Shown here: positions 1 through 7,780 of the stretch, piece by piece
Numbering within the stretch: the first letter of the stretch is position 1
Layout: each line of letters begins with the position of its first letter
Assembly (NCBI RefSeq): GCF_002632485.1
Contig: NZ_NIBU01000008.1
Span: 1-64,000, forward strand
Source: Xenorhabdus innexi
GTDB lineage: Bacteria; Pseudomonadota; Gammaproteobacteria; Enterobacterales; Enterobacteriaceae
Direction: 5' to 3'
DNA: 64,000 bases
Position numbers and translations under genes: made by a program
The notes under the pieces: model-generated
Told to the model about the DNA's origin: nothing
Database searches by the model: none
The model's input: only the letters and a program-made list of their open reading frames with translations

Positions 1-100
1 CGTGGTTTTGATTTATTGTTTGGCGACGATTATCAGATCATAAATGAAGCCTTTTTTCTATCTAAAAATAAACGGTTATTGCTTAAGATCCTGTCTATGA

Positions 101-235
101 GGTGCCCCTAATTATGCCCCTTGCTGCATGTTGATTGCAACGGACTACAATGGACGTCAGGATAACGAAGTGTCTTGATTTATTGGGGTTTTCAGGGAAT
201 TTGTAGACTTGAATGGACGTTGAGAAACTTGCTAA
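101..235. other. Possible integrase arm-site / attachment flank beside tRNA-Leu
   Basis: This stretch directly abuts the 3' end of the tRNA-Leu gene. It contains a 9-bp direct repeat AATGGACGT at 149-157 and 212-220, and TGCCCC twice at 103-108 and 115-120. P4-family integrases commonly insert at the 3' end of this tRNA and have short repeated arm sites there, with the integrase gene pointing away from the tRNA. If an integrase exists, it lies left of position 1. No open frame in bases 1-235 looks like a gene. This is an inference from position and repeats only. Confidence 0.3.
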
Positions 236-320
236 TGGTGCCGAAGGCCGGACTCGAACCGGCACACCCGAAGGCGGTTGATTTTGAATCAACTGCGTCT
301 ACCGATTTCGCCACTTCGGC
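236..320 (-). tRNA. leuX: tRNA-Leu (anticodon CAA)
   Basis: The reverse strand folds as an 85-nt class II tRNA. The acceptor GCCGAAG pairs with the 3' strand, the D-arm is typical of leucine tRNAs, and the anticodon stem carries CAA. A short variable arm is followed by GGTTCGAGTCC in the T-arm, and CCA is encoded at 236-238. Apart from the variable arm, the sequence is nearly that of E. coli leuX as I recall it. In E. coli this gene lies near the lptFG/pepA/valS region, which agrees with the genes to the right, and it is a well-known island insertion site. Confidence 0.96.
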
Positions 321-347
321 ACTGAAAGGGGTCGGAAAACGAGAGTC

Positions 348-375
348 ATTATACTTGCCAGAAGACCATTCGCAA
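348..375 (-). promoter_or_regulatory. Sigma-70 promoter of tRNA-Leu
   Basis: On the minus strand TTGCGA (-35, 370-375) and TATAAT (-10, 348-353) are separated by 16 bp. The -10 lies 27 bases upstream of the mature tRNA 5' end. The -10 is a perfect consensus and the gene immediately downstream is a tRNA, so the assignment is reasonable. Confidence 0.7.
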
Positions 376-572
376 CATTTATCCTTCCAATTTCGTTCAA
401 GTGACGAAAAAAAAAGCAAACACAATAACTTTCATGTAAAATCGCTCAAATTTAAGGCTGTATTATTCTATGTAACATAAATCAACCTTTTATAACTTCT
501 TTTCACCAATAGACAACCTATAAACACCTTATATAATTCAAAATAAAAACACTGTTATTGAGGTAAATCAGT

Positions 573-659
573 ATGACGCTTATGAATTGGATTTTCGCAG
601 GTATTCTGCTGGGTTTTGTTATCGGTGCCGTTATTGCGATATTTAAGAAGAATAAATAA
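573..659 (+). CDS. 28-residue single-pass membrane peptide
   Basis: An ATG at 573 opens a 28-codon frame. The peptide starts MTLMNWIFAG, continues as a glycine-rich hydrophobic helix (GILLGFVIGAVIA, about residues 10-22) and ends with the basic tail KKNK. A GAGGT ribosome site lies 8 bases before the ATG, supporting translation. The composition (one glycine-zipper helix, positive C-terminus) is that of many enterobacterial membrane microproteins. I do not recognise a family and assign no function. It is isolated between the tRNA and ampH. Confidence 0.55.
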   Translation: MTLMNWIFAGILLGFVIGAVIAIFKKNK

Positions 660-709
660 CGGTTTGGCTTCCCCCCATGCGTTACGCTCCCTGATTGGTT
701 AACCCGAAT

Positions 710-1969
710 ATGAACAAACGGCTCTATAAATTTTGTGTTATTTCCGCTCTATCATTAGCGCTTTCAGCCTGTTCCGCTTCTGGGAATTCACACCAGAACA
801 AAACGTTGCAATCAAGTAACTCAAGTAAACAGCCGACAAAATGGGAAGTATTTGATGGCGATGCTGCAAACAGGAAAATGGCTTCAGCATTGGTGGGAAA
901 GTATGCCCAGTCAATCTTTAGTGAAGGCAATCCGCTAGGTATGGCAATGGTGGTGATTGATAATAATCAGGTTATGCATCACAGTTTTGGGGAAACTTAT
1001 CCGGGGAGTGGTATAAAACCCAACCAGAACTCTTTAATTCGCATTGCCTCAATCACCAAATTGATGACCAGTGAAGTCATGATCAAGCTGGCAGAGCAAA
1101 AGCGTATTAAAATCACCGATCCATTGCAAAAATACACCTATCATAATGTACATATACCAAACTTCGGTCTCGGTCAGCCTATCCGGTTATATCATCTGGC
1201 CAGCCACACCAGTGGGTTACCCCGAGAGCAACCCGGCGGGAAATGGGGACGTCCGGTATTTATCTGGCCGACTCAGTCCAATCGATGGGACTGGCTGAAA
1301 AATGCAGAGCTAGAGACTGCTCCCGGCACAACTGCTTCTTATTCTAATCTGGCCTACGATTTATTAGCAGATGCCCTTTCCAAAGCGACGGGAGAACCTT
1401 ATTCCCGCCTTCTGCAAGAAGAAATCACTCTTCCTTATCATATGAAAGATACAACTCTGACACCGACCCCTGCCCAGTGTGCACGGTTAATGGAAGGGAT
1501 AAAATCCAGCCCTTGTCTCAATACCATCGCCGCAGCAGGCAGCGGAGGCATTTATTCTACCCCTGCCGATATGCAGCGCTGGATGCAACAGTTTTTGTCC
1601 TCTCACAATCAGTTGAGAAAACAGACTGCCAGCCGTGAACAGGGCATTTATTTTAAACGCGCTGAACTGGCTTCAATCAAAGGAATGGATGTAGCAGGAA
1701 AAGCCGATGGCATCGGGCTTGGCTGGGTTTATATGAACAGCAGGAAGGATATTCCGGGCATCTATCAGAAAACCGGTGGTGGTGGCGGGTTCAATACTTA
1801 TATGGCGATGATCCCTGAACAGAATATCGCGGTCTTTGTGGTCATGACGCGTAAAGAACACAGTAAGTTTCATCAGGTGACTAAAGGGGTTAATGAACTG
1901 GTTACTGCTCTGGCACAGAATCACAACCAAACTCCAGAGCCAACGGTGATGGAACTGGTAAAAAAATAG
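710..1969 (+). CDS. ampH: AmpH-like DD-carboxypeptidase/DD-endopeptidase, predicted lipoprotein
   Basis: A 419-residue serine hydrolase of the class C beta-lactamase / penicillin-binding protein fold. It trims D-Ala-D-Ala termini and cross-links of peptidoglycan. Catalytic motifs are visible: SITK (nucleophile Ser about 114), YSN (about 211-213) and KTG (about 354-356) followed by a glycine run. The middle and C-terminus match E. coli AmpH closely as I recall it (REQPGGK, GSGGIYSTPADM, ADGIGLGWVYM). I chose ATG at 710 over the TTG at 695 because the signal sequence then begins MNKRLYK. Unlike E. coli AmpH, the signal ends in a lipobox LSAC (Cys21), which predicts a lipid-anchored form. It stands alone, with a hairpin downstream. 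Confidence 0.88.
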   Translation: MNKRLYKFCVISALSLALSACSASGNSHQNKTLQSSNSSKQPTKWEVFDGDAANRKMASALVGKYAQSIFSEGNPLGMAMVVIDNNQVMHHSFGETYPGSGIKPNQNSLIRIASITKLMTSEVMIKLAEQKRIKITDPLQKYTYHNVHIPNFGLGQPIRLYHLASHTSGLPREQPGGKWGRPVFIWPTQSNRWDWLKNAELETAPGTTASYSNLAYDLLADALSKATGEPYSRLLQEEITLPYHMKDTTLTPTPAQCARLMEGIKSSPCLNTIAAAGSGGIYSTPADMQRWMQQFLSSHNQLRKQTASREQGIYFKRAELASIKGMDVAGKADGIGLGWVYMNSRKDIPGIYQKTGGGGGFNTYMAMIPEQNIAVFVVMTRKEHSKFHQVTKGVNELVTALAQNHNQTPEPTVMELVKK

Positions 1970-1983
1970 TCTGATAAAGAATA

Positions 1984-2018
1984 ACAGCCTGAGTTCACAT
2001 CATTAAAACTCAGGCTGT
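1984..2018. terminator. 12-bp hairpin between convergent genes
   Basis: ACAGCCTGAGTT (1984-1995) pairs perfectly with AACTCAGGCTGT (2007-2018) across an 11-base loop. It sits between the stop of ampH and the stop of the converging 2031-2798 gene. There is no strong U-run on either side, so termination efficiency is uncertain. Confidence 0.5.
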
Positions 2019-2030
2019 ATCGGATAAGAA

Positions 2031-2798
2031 TTAACGAAAATCATTGATATTTGTGCTCGATTTCCCATTACAAAAAAATACTCTGGATGAAAGAACAAAC
2101 GGTAGTTGAACAGGTTCACAAGAATCAAAGCGTTTTTCAATATTAACGAATGAATCCCATAACTTTCTTTTTATCTCATCTATAGTTATACCATAGCCCT
2201 TATCAAACCGACTGCTAAGTCCGAACAACATTCGATTTACATCATGGGGATATACAGATGTTAGTAAGTCTTTAGGTCTTTCATCATATCTAAGAAATCT
2301 CACAGGCTTCCTTTCCAAAGCTGCCAAAAATATTTTTCTATTAGCTGCCACAAACCTACCTTCCTGTTTATAATGATGAGCAAACCCACGCGTTATCGTA
2401 TCATAATCAGCAGTATTTATTACTACTTTTCCTTTATAAGCTTCGACGATAACTCGATCTGGGTTAGGTAGTAATTGAGAAAATCTTCCTGCAAAAGAGA
2501 TTCCGCCTCTATACCATAACTTATCTCCCGCATAGCAAATTAGCAGACGAATATGCCTATAGTTACCAAGATCATTACCAACATATTGATTTAAGATAGA
2601 TACTAATTTTCTTGGCCCCATCTGAAATGAAGAGCCTCCTAGGCCTAGAGTGCCCAAATGTCCCGTTGGTATCGCATGACCGAATATTTCAAACTCTACA
2701 CCATGCCCCACTATAGTTAAACGAGGTTCACCAGTTGCGTTATGTGGAACATCTTCAAAAAGATAGAATCCTTCCGGGAAAAATTTAAGGTATTTCAT
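2031..2798 (-). CDS. Uncharacterised protein with caspase-like His/Cys layout
   Basis: A 255-residue protein that I do not recognise as a whole. The N-terminal half has a layout seen in caspase-fold cysteine peptidases (C11, C14, C80 and CHAT groups). A hydrophobic strand ends in a His-Gly (LTIVGHG, His32). About 55 residues later a second hydrophobic strand ends in Cys (IRLLICYAG, Cys88), followed by a helix and another strand (DRVIVEAYKG). The C-terminal half is rich in charged residues and has no motif I can name. There is no signal peptide or membrane segment. The gene is AT-richer than its core neighbours and monocistronic, with about 270 bases of AT-rich sequence upstream. A secreted or intracellular effector is possible, but catalysis is inferred only from the spacing. 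Confidence 0.6.
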   Translation of the reverse strand: MKYLKFFPEGFYLFEDVPHNATGEPRLTIVGHGVEFEIFGHAIPTGHLGTLGLGGSSFQMGPRKLVSILNQYVGNDLGNYRHIRLLICYAGDKLWYRGGISFAGRFSQLLPNPDRVIVEAYKGKVVINTADYDTITRGFAHHYKQEGRFVAANRKIFLAALERKPVRFLRYDERPKDLLTSVYPHDVNRMLFGLSSRFDKGYGITIDEIKRKLWDSFVNIEKRFDSCEPVQLPFVLSSRVFFCNGKSSTNINDFR

Positions 2799-3064
2799 AC
2801 AAAAAACCTCACATTAGCGACTCGACGAAATAGCTATATTTATTTCAATGGAATACTATAATATTTAGTGTCTTAATGATATTCACTGGCTTTCAGTAAA
2901 GCCGCGTAATTATTTAACCAAAAAATAAAAGTTAATAATTAAGTTATGGGTAAAGATCGTGGTTGAAGTGTCATCAAAAAGTAGTGAATTTATAGTAAAC
3001 AATTAGTAACAAAAGTAAATTAATTTATTTACCAGTAATGAATATTTTTATTATTCAAAGAATT

Positions 3065-3100
3065 AAAAAAATCGCCTCTACCATTCAAAGTAGAGGCGAT
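3065..3100 (-). terminator. Rho-independent terminator of lptFG
   Basis: On the minus strand a 10-bp stem (ATCGCCTCTA with TAGAGGCGAT, 3071-3080 and 3091-3100) is followed by a U-rich run (complement of 3065-3072). It lies about 35 bases downstream of the lptG stop. Confidence 0.85.
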
Positions 3101-3135
3101 TAAAATAAAATGGATTATTTATCAAAAAGTTATTG

Positions 3136-4212
3136 TTATTTTCTACGCAAAAGCAAGTAAACACTCACCACAAAGAACAGCAGACTTGGCAACAACGCGC
3201 CCAATACCGGTGGCATGCTATAAACCAGACTGAGCGGGCCGAATATCTCATTGAGGACATAGAAAACAAAACCTGAGCTGATCCCGACCACGACCCGGAA
3301 CCCCATCGGAACACTACGCAACGGGCCGAAGATAAAGGAAAGTGCCATCAGCATCATGACCGCCACAGATAACGGAGCGAAGACCTTTTTCCACATGTTA
3401 AGCTCGTAGCGTCCGGCATCCTGCTGACTCTGTTTCAGGTAAGTGATGTATTGATGCAGACCACGAATGGAAAGCGCTGTAGGCTCAAGAGAAACAACGC
3501 CCAGTTTTTCGGGTGTTAATCTGCTTTCCCAGTCAGCAGAAATATGCTGCGAACCCGTAATCCGGCCAAACTGACTTAAATTGGATTCTTCCACCTGAGA
3601 TAATTTCCAGCGTGAGTTTTCAGCATCATATACCGCAGATGCCGCATACTGTACTGACTGAAGTTTCTTGTTTTTATCAACATGATAGATACTGATGCCG
3701 TTCAGGGAATTATCCTTCCCAACACTCTGAATGTAGACAAAATCATTACCATCTTTTGCCCAAAGCCCTTTGCTGGTAGACATCAAAGAACCACCATACA
3801 TCTTTTGTGAACGGAAGTTACGGGCGATTTGTTCCCCTTGTGGCGCTACCCACTCACCAATCACCATTGTCAGCAAAACCAGCGGGATAGCCGTTTTCAT
3901 TACCGAACCGGCAACCTGAAGACGGGTAAACCCAGAAGCCTGCATTACCACAAGCTCACTGCGGGTTGCCAACGCCCCTAACCCCAAAAGTGCGCCCAGC
4001 AAAGCAGCCATCGGGAAGAAAATCTGGATATCTTTAGGAACACTCAGCAAGGTATAAATACCGGCAGAAAGGGCAGTATATTCCCCCTGCCCGACTTTGC
4101 GCAGCTGATCGACAAATTTAATAATGCCGGACAACGACACCAGAGTGAACAGTGTCATCAGAATGGTTTGCAGGATTGTCCGCCCGATATATCTATCTAA
4201 TACACCAAACAT
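3136..4212 (-). CDS. lptG: LPS export system permease LptG
   Basis: A 358-residue inner-membrane protein of the YjgP/YjgQ family. With LptF and the ATPase LptB it forms the complex that extracts lipopolysaccharide and passes it to LptC. Membrane segments are seen near residues 10-30, 60-85 and 100-120, and as three helices in the last 80 residues (VAVMMLMALSFIFGPL onward). The periplasmic jellyroll region lies between. The start opens MFGVLDRYIGRTI, as expected of LptG. The first base of its ATG is the last base of the lptF stop, so the pair is translationally coupled. Confidence 0.94.
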   Translation of the reverse strand: MFGVLDRYIGRTILQTILMTLFTLVSLSGIIKFVDQLRKVGQGEYTALSAGIYTLLSVPKDIQIFFPMAALLGALLGLGALATRSELVVMQASGFTRLQVAGSVMKTAIPLVLLTMVIGEWVAPQGEQIARNFRSQKMYGGSLMSTSKGLWAKDGNDFVYIQSVGKDNSLNGISIYHVDKNKKLQSVQYAASAVYDAENSRWKLSQVEESNLSQFGRITGSQHISADWESRLTPEKLGVVSLEPTALSIRGLHQYITYLKQSQQDAGRYELNMWKKVFAPLSVAVMMLMALSFIFGPLRSVPMGFRVVVGISSGFVFYVLNEIFGPLSLVYSMPPVLGALLPSLLFFVVSVYLLLRRK

Positions 4213-5312
4213 CAGGCCGCTCCTTGAGTCTTAAAGCGTGAACGCAGTTTACGCATCGCAGTGGTATCCCATACGTTGAGCACCAGCGCCAGAGCAAAAT
4301 AGACACAGTTAACCAGCCACATCCAGACCATAGGATCAAGTTTACCCTTACTGCCATTGGAGCGCAGGGAACTTTGCAGCAGGAAGAAAATCAGATAGAG
4401 CAACATGGCTGGCAGCATACTGATTACGCGCCCCTGCCGCGGGTTAACCGCACTGAGCGGAACAACCATCAGTGCCATAATCAGGACTGAAACAATCAGG
4501 GTCAGACGCCAGTGGAGTTCAGCGCGGGAATCGTTATCATTGCTATGCCACAACTGATCCATTGATTTTTGTTCAACTTTACCGCTGTCTACCTCAGGGC
4601 TTCTGTGCCCGATAACTGCCCGGTAGTCTTTAAAGTCAGTAATGCGGAAATCACGTAACAAGGCTGTTCCTTCGTAACGTGTTCCTTCATGAAGTACCGC
4701 AACCTGATTTCCGTTGGATAACTCTTCCATATGCCCGCCATCAGCGAGAACTATCGAGGGCCGCTGATTTTGAGTCGGGCGAAGCTGGGCAAGGAAAACA
4801 TTCTCAAAATTATTTCCTTTGACGTTACCGATATACAGCACCATATTGCCATCTCTGGAAGGTTTAAACTGCCCTTCCATGATTGCAGCAAGGCTCGGGT
4901 TTGCTTTCGCATCTGCCAGCACTTGTTCCTGATATTTGGATGACCACGGAGTGAACCAGATAACGTTGGCGGCTGCCAGCATTGCAGTGAACAGAGCCAG
5001 AATGAGGGCGGATTTTACCAACACGCTTTTACCCAAACCGCAGGCATGCATGACGGTAATTTCGCTTTCCGTATAGAGTTTGCTAAATGTCATTAACACC
5101 CCGAGAAACAGACTCAGGGGCAAAATGAGCTGCGCCATCTCCGGCACACCTAACCCTAACAAAGATAAAACTAAATTTGCGGGAATATTACCTTCCACCG
5201 CCGCGCCCAATACCTCAACTAATTTCTGACTGAAAAAGATCAGCAATAAGATGAAAAGTATTGCGATTTGACTTTTCAGGGTTTCCCGTACCAGATATCT
5301 AATGATGATCAC
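4212..5312 (-). CDS. lptF: LPS export system permease LptF
   Basis: A 366-residue partner of LptG in the LptB2FG lipopolysaccharide transporter. The family N-terminus MIIIRYLVRETLKSQ is followed by a hydrophobic segment and the coupling-region sequence TESEITVMHACG (about residues 80-92). Three membrane helices close the protein. It is the first gene of the lptFG operon and is divergent from pepA across 279 bp, as in E. coli. Confidence 0.94.
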   Translation of the reverse strand: MIIIRYLVRETLKSQIAILFILLLIFFSQKLVEVLGAAVEGNIPANLVLSLLGLGVPEMAQLILPLSLFLGVLMTFSKLYTESEITVMHACGLGKSVLVKSALILALFTAMLAAANVIWFTPWSSKYQEQVLADAKANPSLAAIMEGQFKPSRDGNMVLYIGNVKGNNFENVFLAQLRPTQNQRPSIVLADGGHMEELSNGNQVAVLHEGTRYEGTALLRDFRITDFKDYRAVIGHRSPEVDSGKVEQKSMDQLWHSNDNDSRAELHWRLTLIVSVLIMALMVVPLSAVNPRQGRVISMLPAMLLYLIFFLLQSSLRSNGSKGKLDPMVWMWLVNCVYFALALVLNVWDTTAMRKLRSRFKTQGAA

Positions 5313-5591
5313 GCTTATTACGCCTGTGAAAACTTGTCTTTTTGCAGGAAAGTCGCTAACTTCGTCGTATATCTACCATTTATATGAATCAGTTTGGCTT
5401 CCCCGTAGCTAAAATGATACCAAAGCATTCCCTATATTTGTTCTTATTAGAGCATACTTATCGTTGGCTAAGTATCTAAAATTAATATGCTCAGCTTAAC
5501 ATAACAGAGAACTTTATTTGGGATGATTTAATGCGGAACATGGTATTTTAGCGATTGTATCTGTCTTTGTCTTTAAGATTCAGGAGAACGC

Positions 5592-7100
5592 ATGGAGTTT
5601 AGTGTAAAAAGCGGTAGCCCGGAGAAACAACGCAGTGCGTGCATTATTGTCGGCGTATTTGAACCACGCCGTCTTTCCCCTATCGCAGAACAACTTGACA
5701 AAATAAGTAACGGTTATATCAGTGCCTTACTGCGCCGCGGTGAACTTGAAGGCAAAGTGGGTCAGACCCTGCTGCTGCATCATGTTCCCAATGTGCTGTC
5801 TGAGCGCATTCTGCTGGTTGGTTGCGGAAAAGAGCGTGAACTGGATGAGCGCCAGTATAAGCAGATTATCCAGAAAACCATCAGCACCCTCAATGAAACC
5901 GGTTCAATGGAAGCTGTCTGTTTCCTGACTGAGTTACACGTCAAAGGGCGTAATAACTATTGGAAAGTACGTCAGGCGGTCGAGACAGCAAAAGAATCAC
6001 TGTACGTCTTTGATCAACTAAAGAGCAGCAAAAATGAACTGCGTCGCCCTCTGCGTAAGATGGTCTTCAATGTACCAACCCGACGCGAGCTGACCAGCGG
6101 TGAGCGTGCCATCCAGCATGGTCTTGCTATCGCCGCCGGAATTAAGGCGACAAGAGATCTGGTTAATATGCCGCCGAATATCTGTAATGCAGCGTACCTT
6201 GCATCACAGGCACGCCAGCTTGCTGACAGCGCTGACAATCTGGTTACCAAAGTTATTGGTGAAGAACAGATGAAAGAGCTGGGCATGAATGCTTATCTGG
6301 CGGTAGGTCAGGGCTCTCAGAACGAGTCTCTGATGTCAGTAATCGAATATAAAGGCAGTAAAGACCCTAATACGAAACCTATCGTATTAGTGGGCAAAGG
6401 GCTGACTTTCGATTCCGGTGGTATTTCTCTCAAACCAGCCGACGGCATGGAAGATATGAAATTCGACATGGGTGGCGCAGCTTCTGTTTATGGCGCTATG
6501 CGCATTGTTGCAGAGCTGCAATTACCCATCAATGTCATCGGCGTTCTGGCCGGATGCGAAAATATGCCCGGTGGCCGTGCCTATCGCCCCGGTGATATTT
6601 TGACAACCATGTCTGGTCAGACCGTTGAAGTCACCAATACCGATGCGGAAGGTCGTCTGGTGCTGTGCGATGCACTGACTTATGTTGAACGTTTCGAACC
6701 AGAGCTGGTTATTGATGTTGCCACGCTGACAGGTGCATGTATGATCGCACTGGGCAGTCATTACACCGGTTTGATGTCCAATCATAACCCTTTGGCACAT
6801 GAACTGCTGAATGCGTCAGAACAGGCAGGTGATCGTGCATGGCGTCTGCCGTTAGGTGACGAATTCAGCGAACAGTTGGAGTCCAATTTTGCGGATATGG
6901 TGAACGCATGCGGGCGCCTCGGCGGTGCAATTACAGCCGGTGCTTTCCTCGCTCGCTATACAACCAAATACAATTGGGCACATCTGGATATCGCCGGTAC
7001 GGCATGGCGTGCAGGTAAAACCAAAGGAGCAACAGGTCGTCCGGTTGCACTATTAGCACAATTCCTGTTAAATCGTGCAGGTCTTAATGCTGATGATTAA
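5592..7100 (+). CDS. pepA: Cytosol aminopeptidase A (leucyl aminopeptidase, M17)
   Basis: A 502-residue hexameric two-metal aminopeptidase. The N-terminal domain (1-170) binds DNA in E. coli PepA, which is an accessory factor for Xer recombination and a repressor of carAB. The C-terminal M17 domain carries [16 protein letters not shown] with the catalytic Lys and metal-binding Asp, and the signature NTDAEGRL at about residue 350. Length equals the E. coli enzyme (503). The start is preceded by CAGGAGAA at 5581-5588. A terminator follows before holC. Confidence 0.97.
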   Translation: MEFSVKSGSPEKQRSACIIVGVFEPRRLSPIAEQLDKISNGYISALLRRGELEGKVGQTLLLHHVPNVLSERILLVGCGKERELDERQYKQIIQKTISTLNETGSMEAVCFLTELHVKGRNNYWKVRQAVETAKESLYVFDQLKSSKNELRRPLRKMVFNVPTRRELTSGERAIQHGLAIAAGIKATRDLVNMPPNICNAAYLASQARQLADSADNLVTKVIGEEQMKELGMNAYLAVGQGSQNESLMSVIEYKGSKDPNTKPIVLVGKGLTFDSGGISLKPADGMEDMKFDMGGAASVYGAMRIVAELQLPINVIGVLAGCENMPGGRAYRPGDILTTMSGQTVEVTNTDAEGRLVLCDALTYVERFEPELVIDVATLTGACMIALGSHYTGLMSNHNPLAHELLNASEQAGDRAWRLPLGDEFSEQLESNFADMVNACGRLGGAITAGAFLARYTTKYNWAHLDIAGTAWRAGKTKGATGRPVALLAQFLLNRAGLNADD

Positions 7101-7214
7101 TACCACATCGCTATTGTTTTTTGCATAAACTGTTTGCGTAAAAACATAGCGTATACCCAACAGATTTCGGGCTATAACCTGAAAGATGATGGCTATAAAA
7201 AAGGTATTAAAGAG

Positions 7215-7246
7215 AAGGGTATTGCGGCAGCAATACCCTTTTTCCT
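7215..7246 (+). terminator. Rho-independent terminator after pepA
   Basis: AAGGGTATTG (7215-7224) pairs with CAATACCCTT (7231-7240) around a 6-base loop and runs into TTTCC. It separates pepA from holC-valS. Confidence 0.85.
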
Positions 7247-7302
7247 TTACCTTACCTATCATTTACATTTTTCTGTAACCTATTTTCGATAATCATGAGA
7301 CT

Positions 7303-7767
7303 ATGAAAAACGCCACTTTCTATTTATTGGAAAAAATGTTACCGGAAAAATCATCGTCTTCAGATGATTTACAGCCACATGAATGGCTGGCATGTCAGCT
7401 TGCCGCTGACCAATGGCGTGCAGGGAAGCGGGTTCTGATTGCTTGTGAAAGCCAGCAGCAGGCCGAGACGCTGGATGAAGCCCTATGGCAGCGAGAGCCG
7501 AGTCAGTTTGTGCCACACAACCTTGCAGGAGAAGGCCCCCGCTATGGTGCCCCTGTAGAATTGTGCTGGCCGCAGAAAAGAGGCAATGCTCCCCGTGATA
7601 TTCTGATAACACTGCTTCCTCATTTTGCAGACTTTGCCACAGCTTTCCATGAAGTGGTAGACTTCGTCCCTATTGATGAAAATCTGAAACAGTTAGCTCG
7701 CGAACGATATAAATCCTATCGTAGCGTCGGCTTTAATTTGACCATGGCAACCCCGCCAACCTATTAA
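7303..7767 (+). CDS. holC: DNA polymerase III chi subunit
   Basis: A 154-residue protein matching E. coli HolC (147 residues) throughout: MKNATFYLL at the start, [33 protein letters not shown] and the ending FNLTMAT. Chi binds SSB and, with psi, joins the clamp loader to the replication fork. About 10 extra residues occur near position 15 ([13 protein letters not shown]). It lies 13 bases upstream of valS and is presumably co-transcribed with it, as in E. coli. Confidence 0.96.
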   Translation: MKNATFYLLEKMLPEKSSSSDDLQPHEWLACQLAADQWRAGKRVLIACESQQQAETLDEALWQREPSQFVPHNLAGEGPRYGAPVELCWPQKRGNAPRDILITLLPHFADFATAFHEVVDFVPIDENLKQLARERYKSYRSVGFNLTMATPPTY

Positions 7768-7780
7768 ATATCAAGATAAA

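Noticed and set aside
662-5404. GTTTGGCTTCCCC occurring at 662-674 and 5392-5404
   Set aside because: Only 13 bases with no wider similarity; probably chance.
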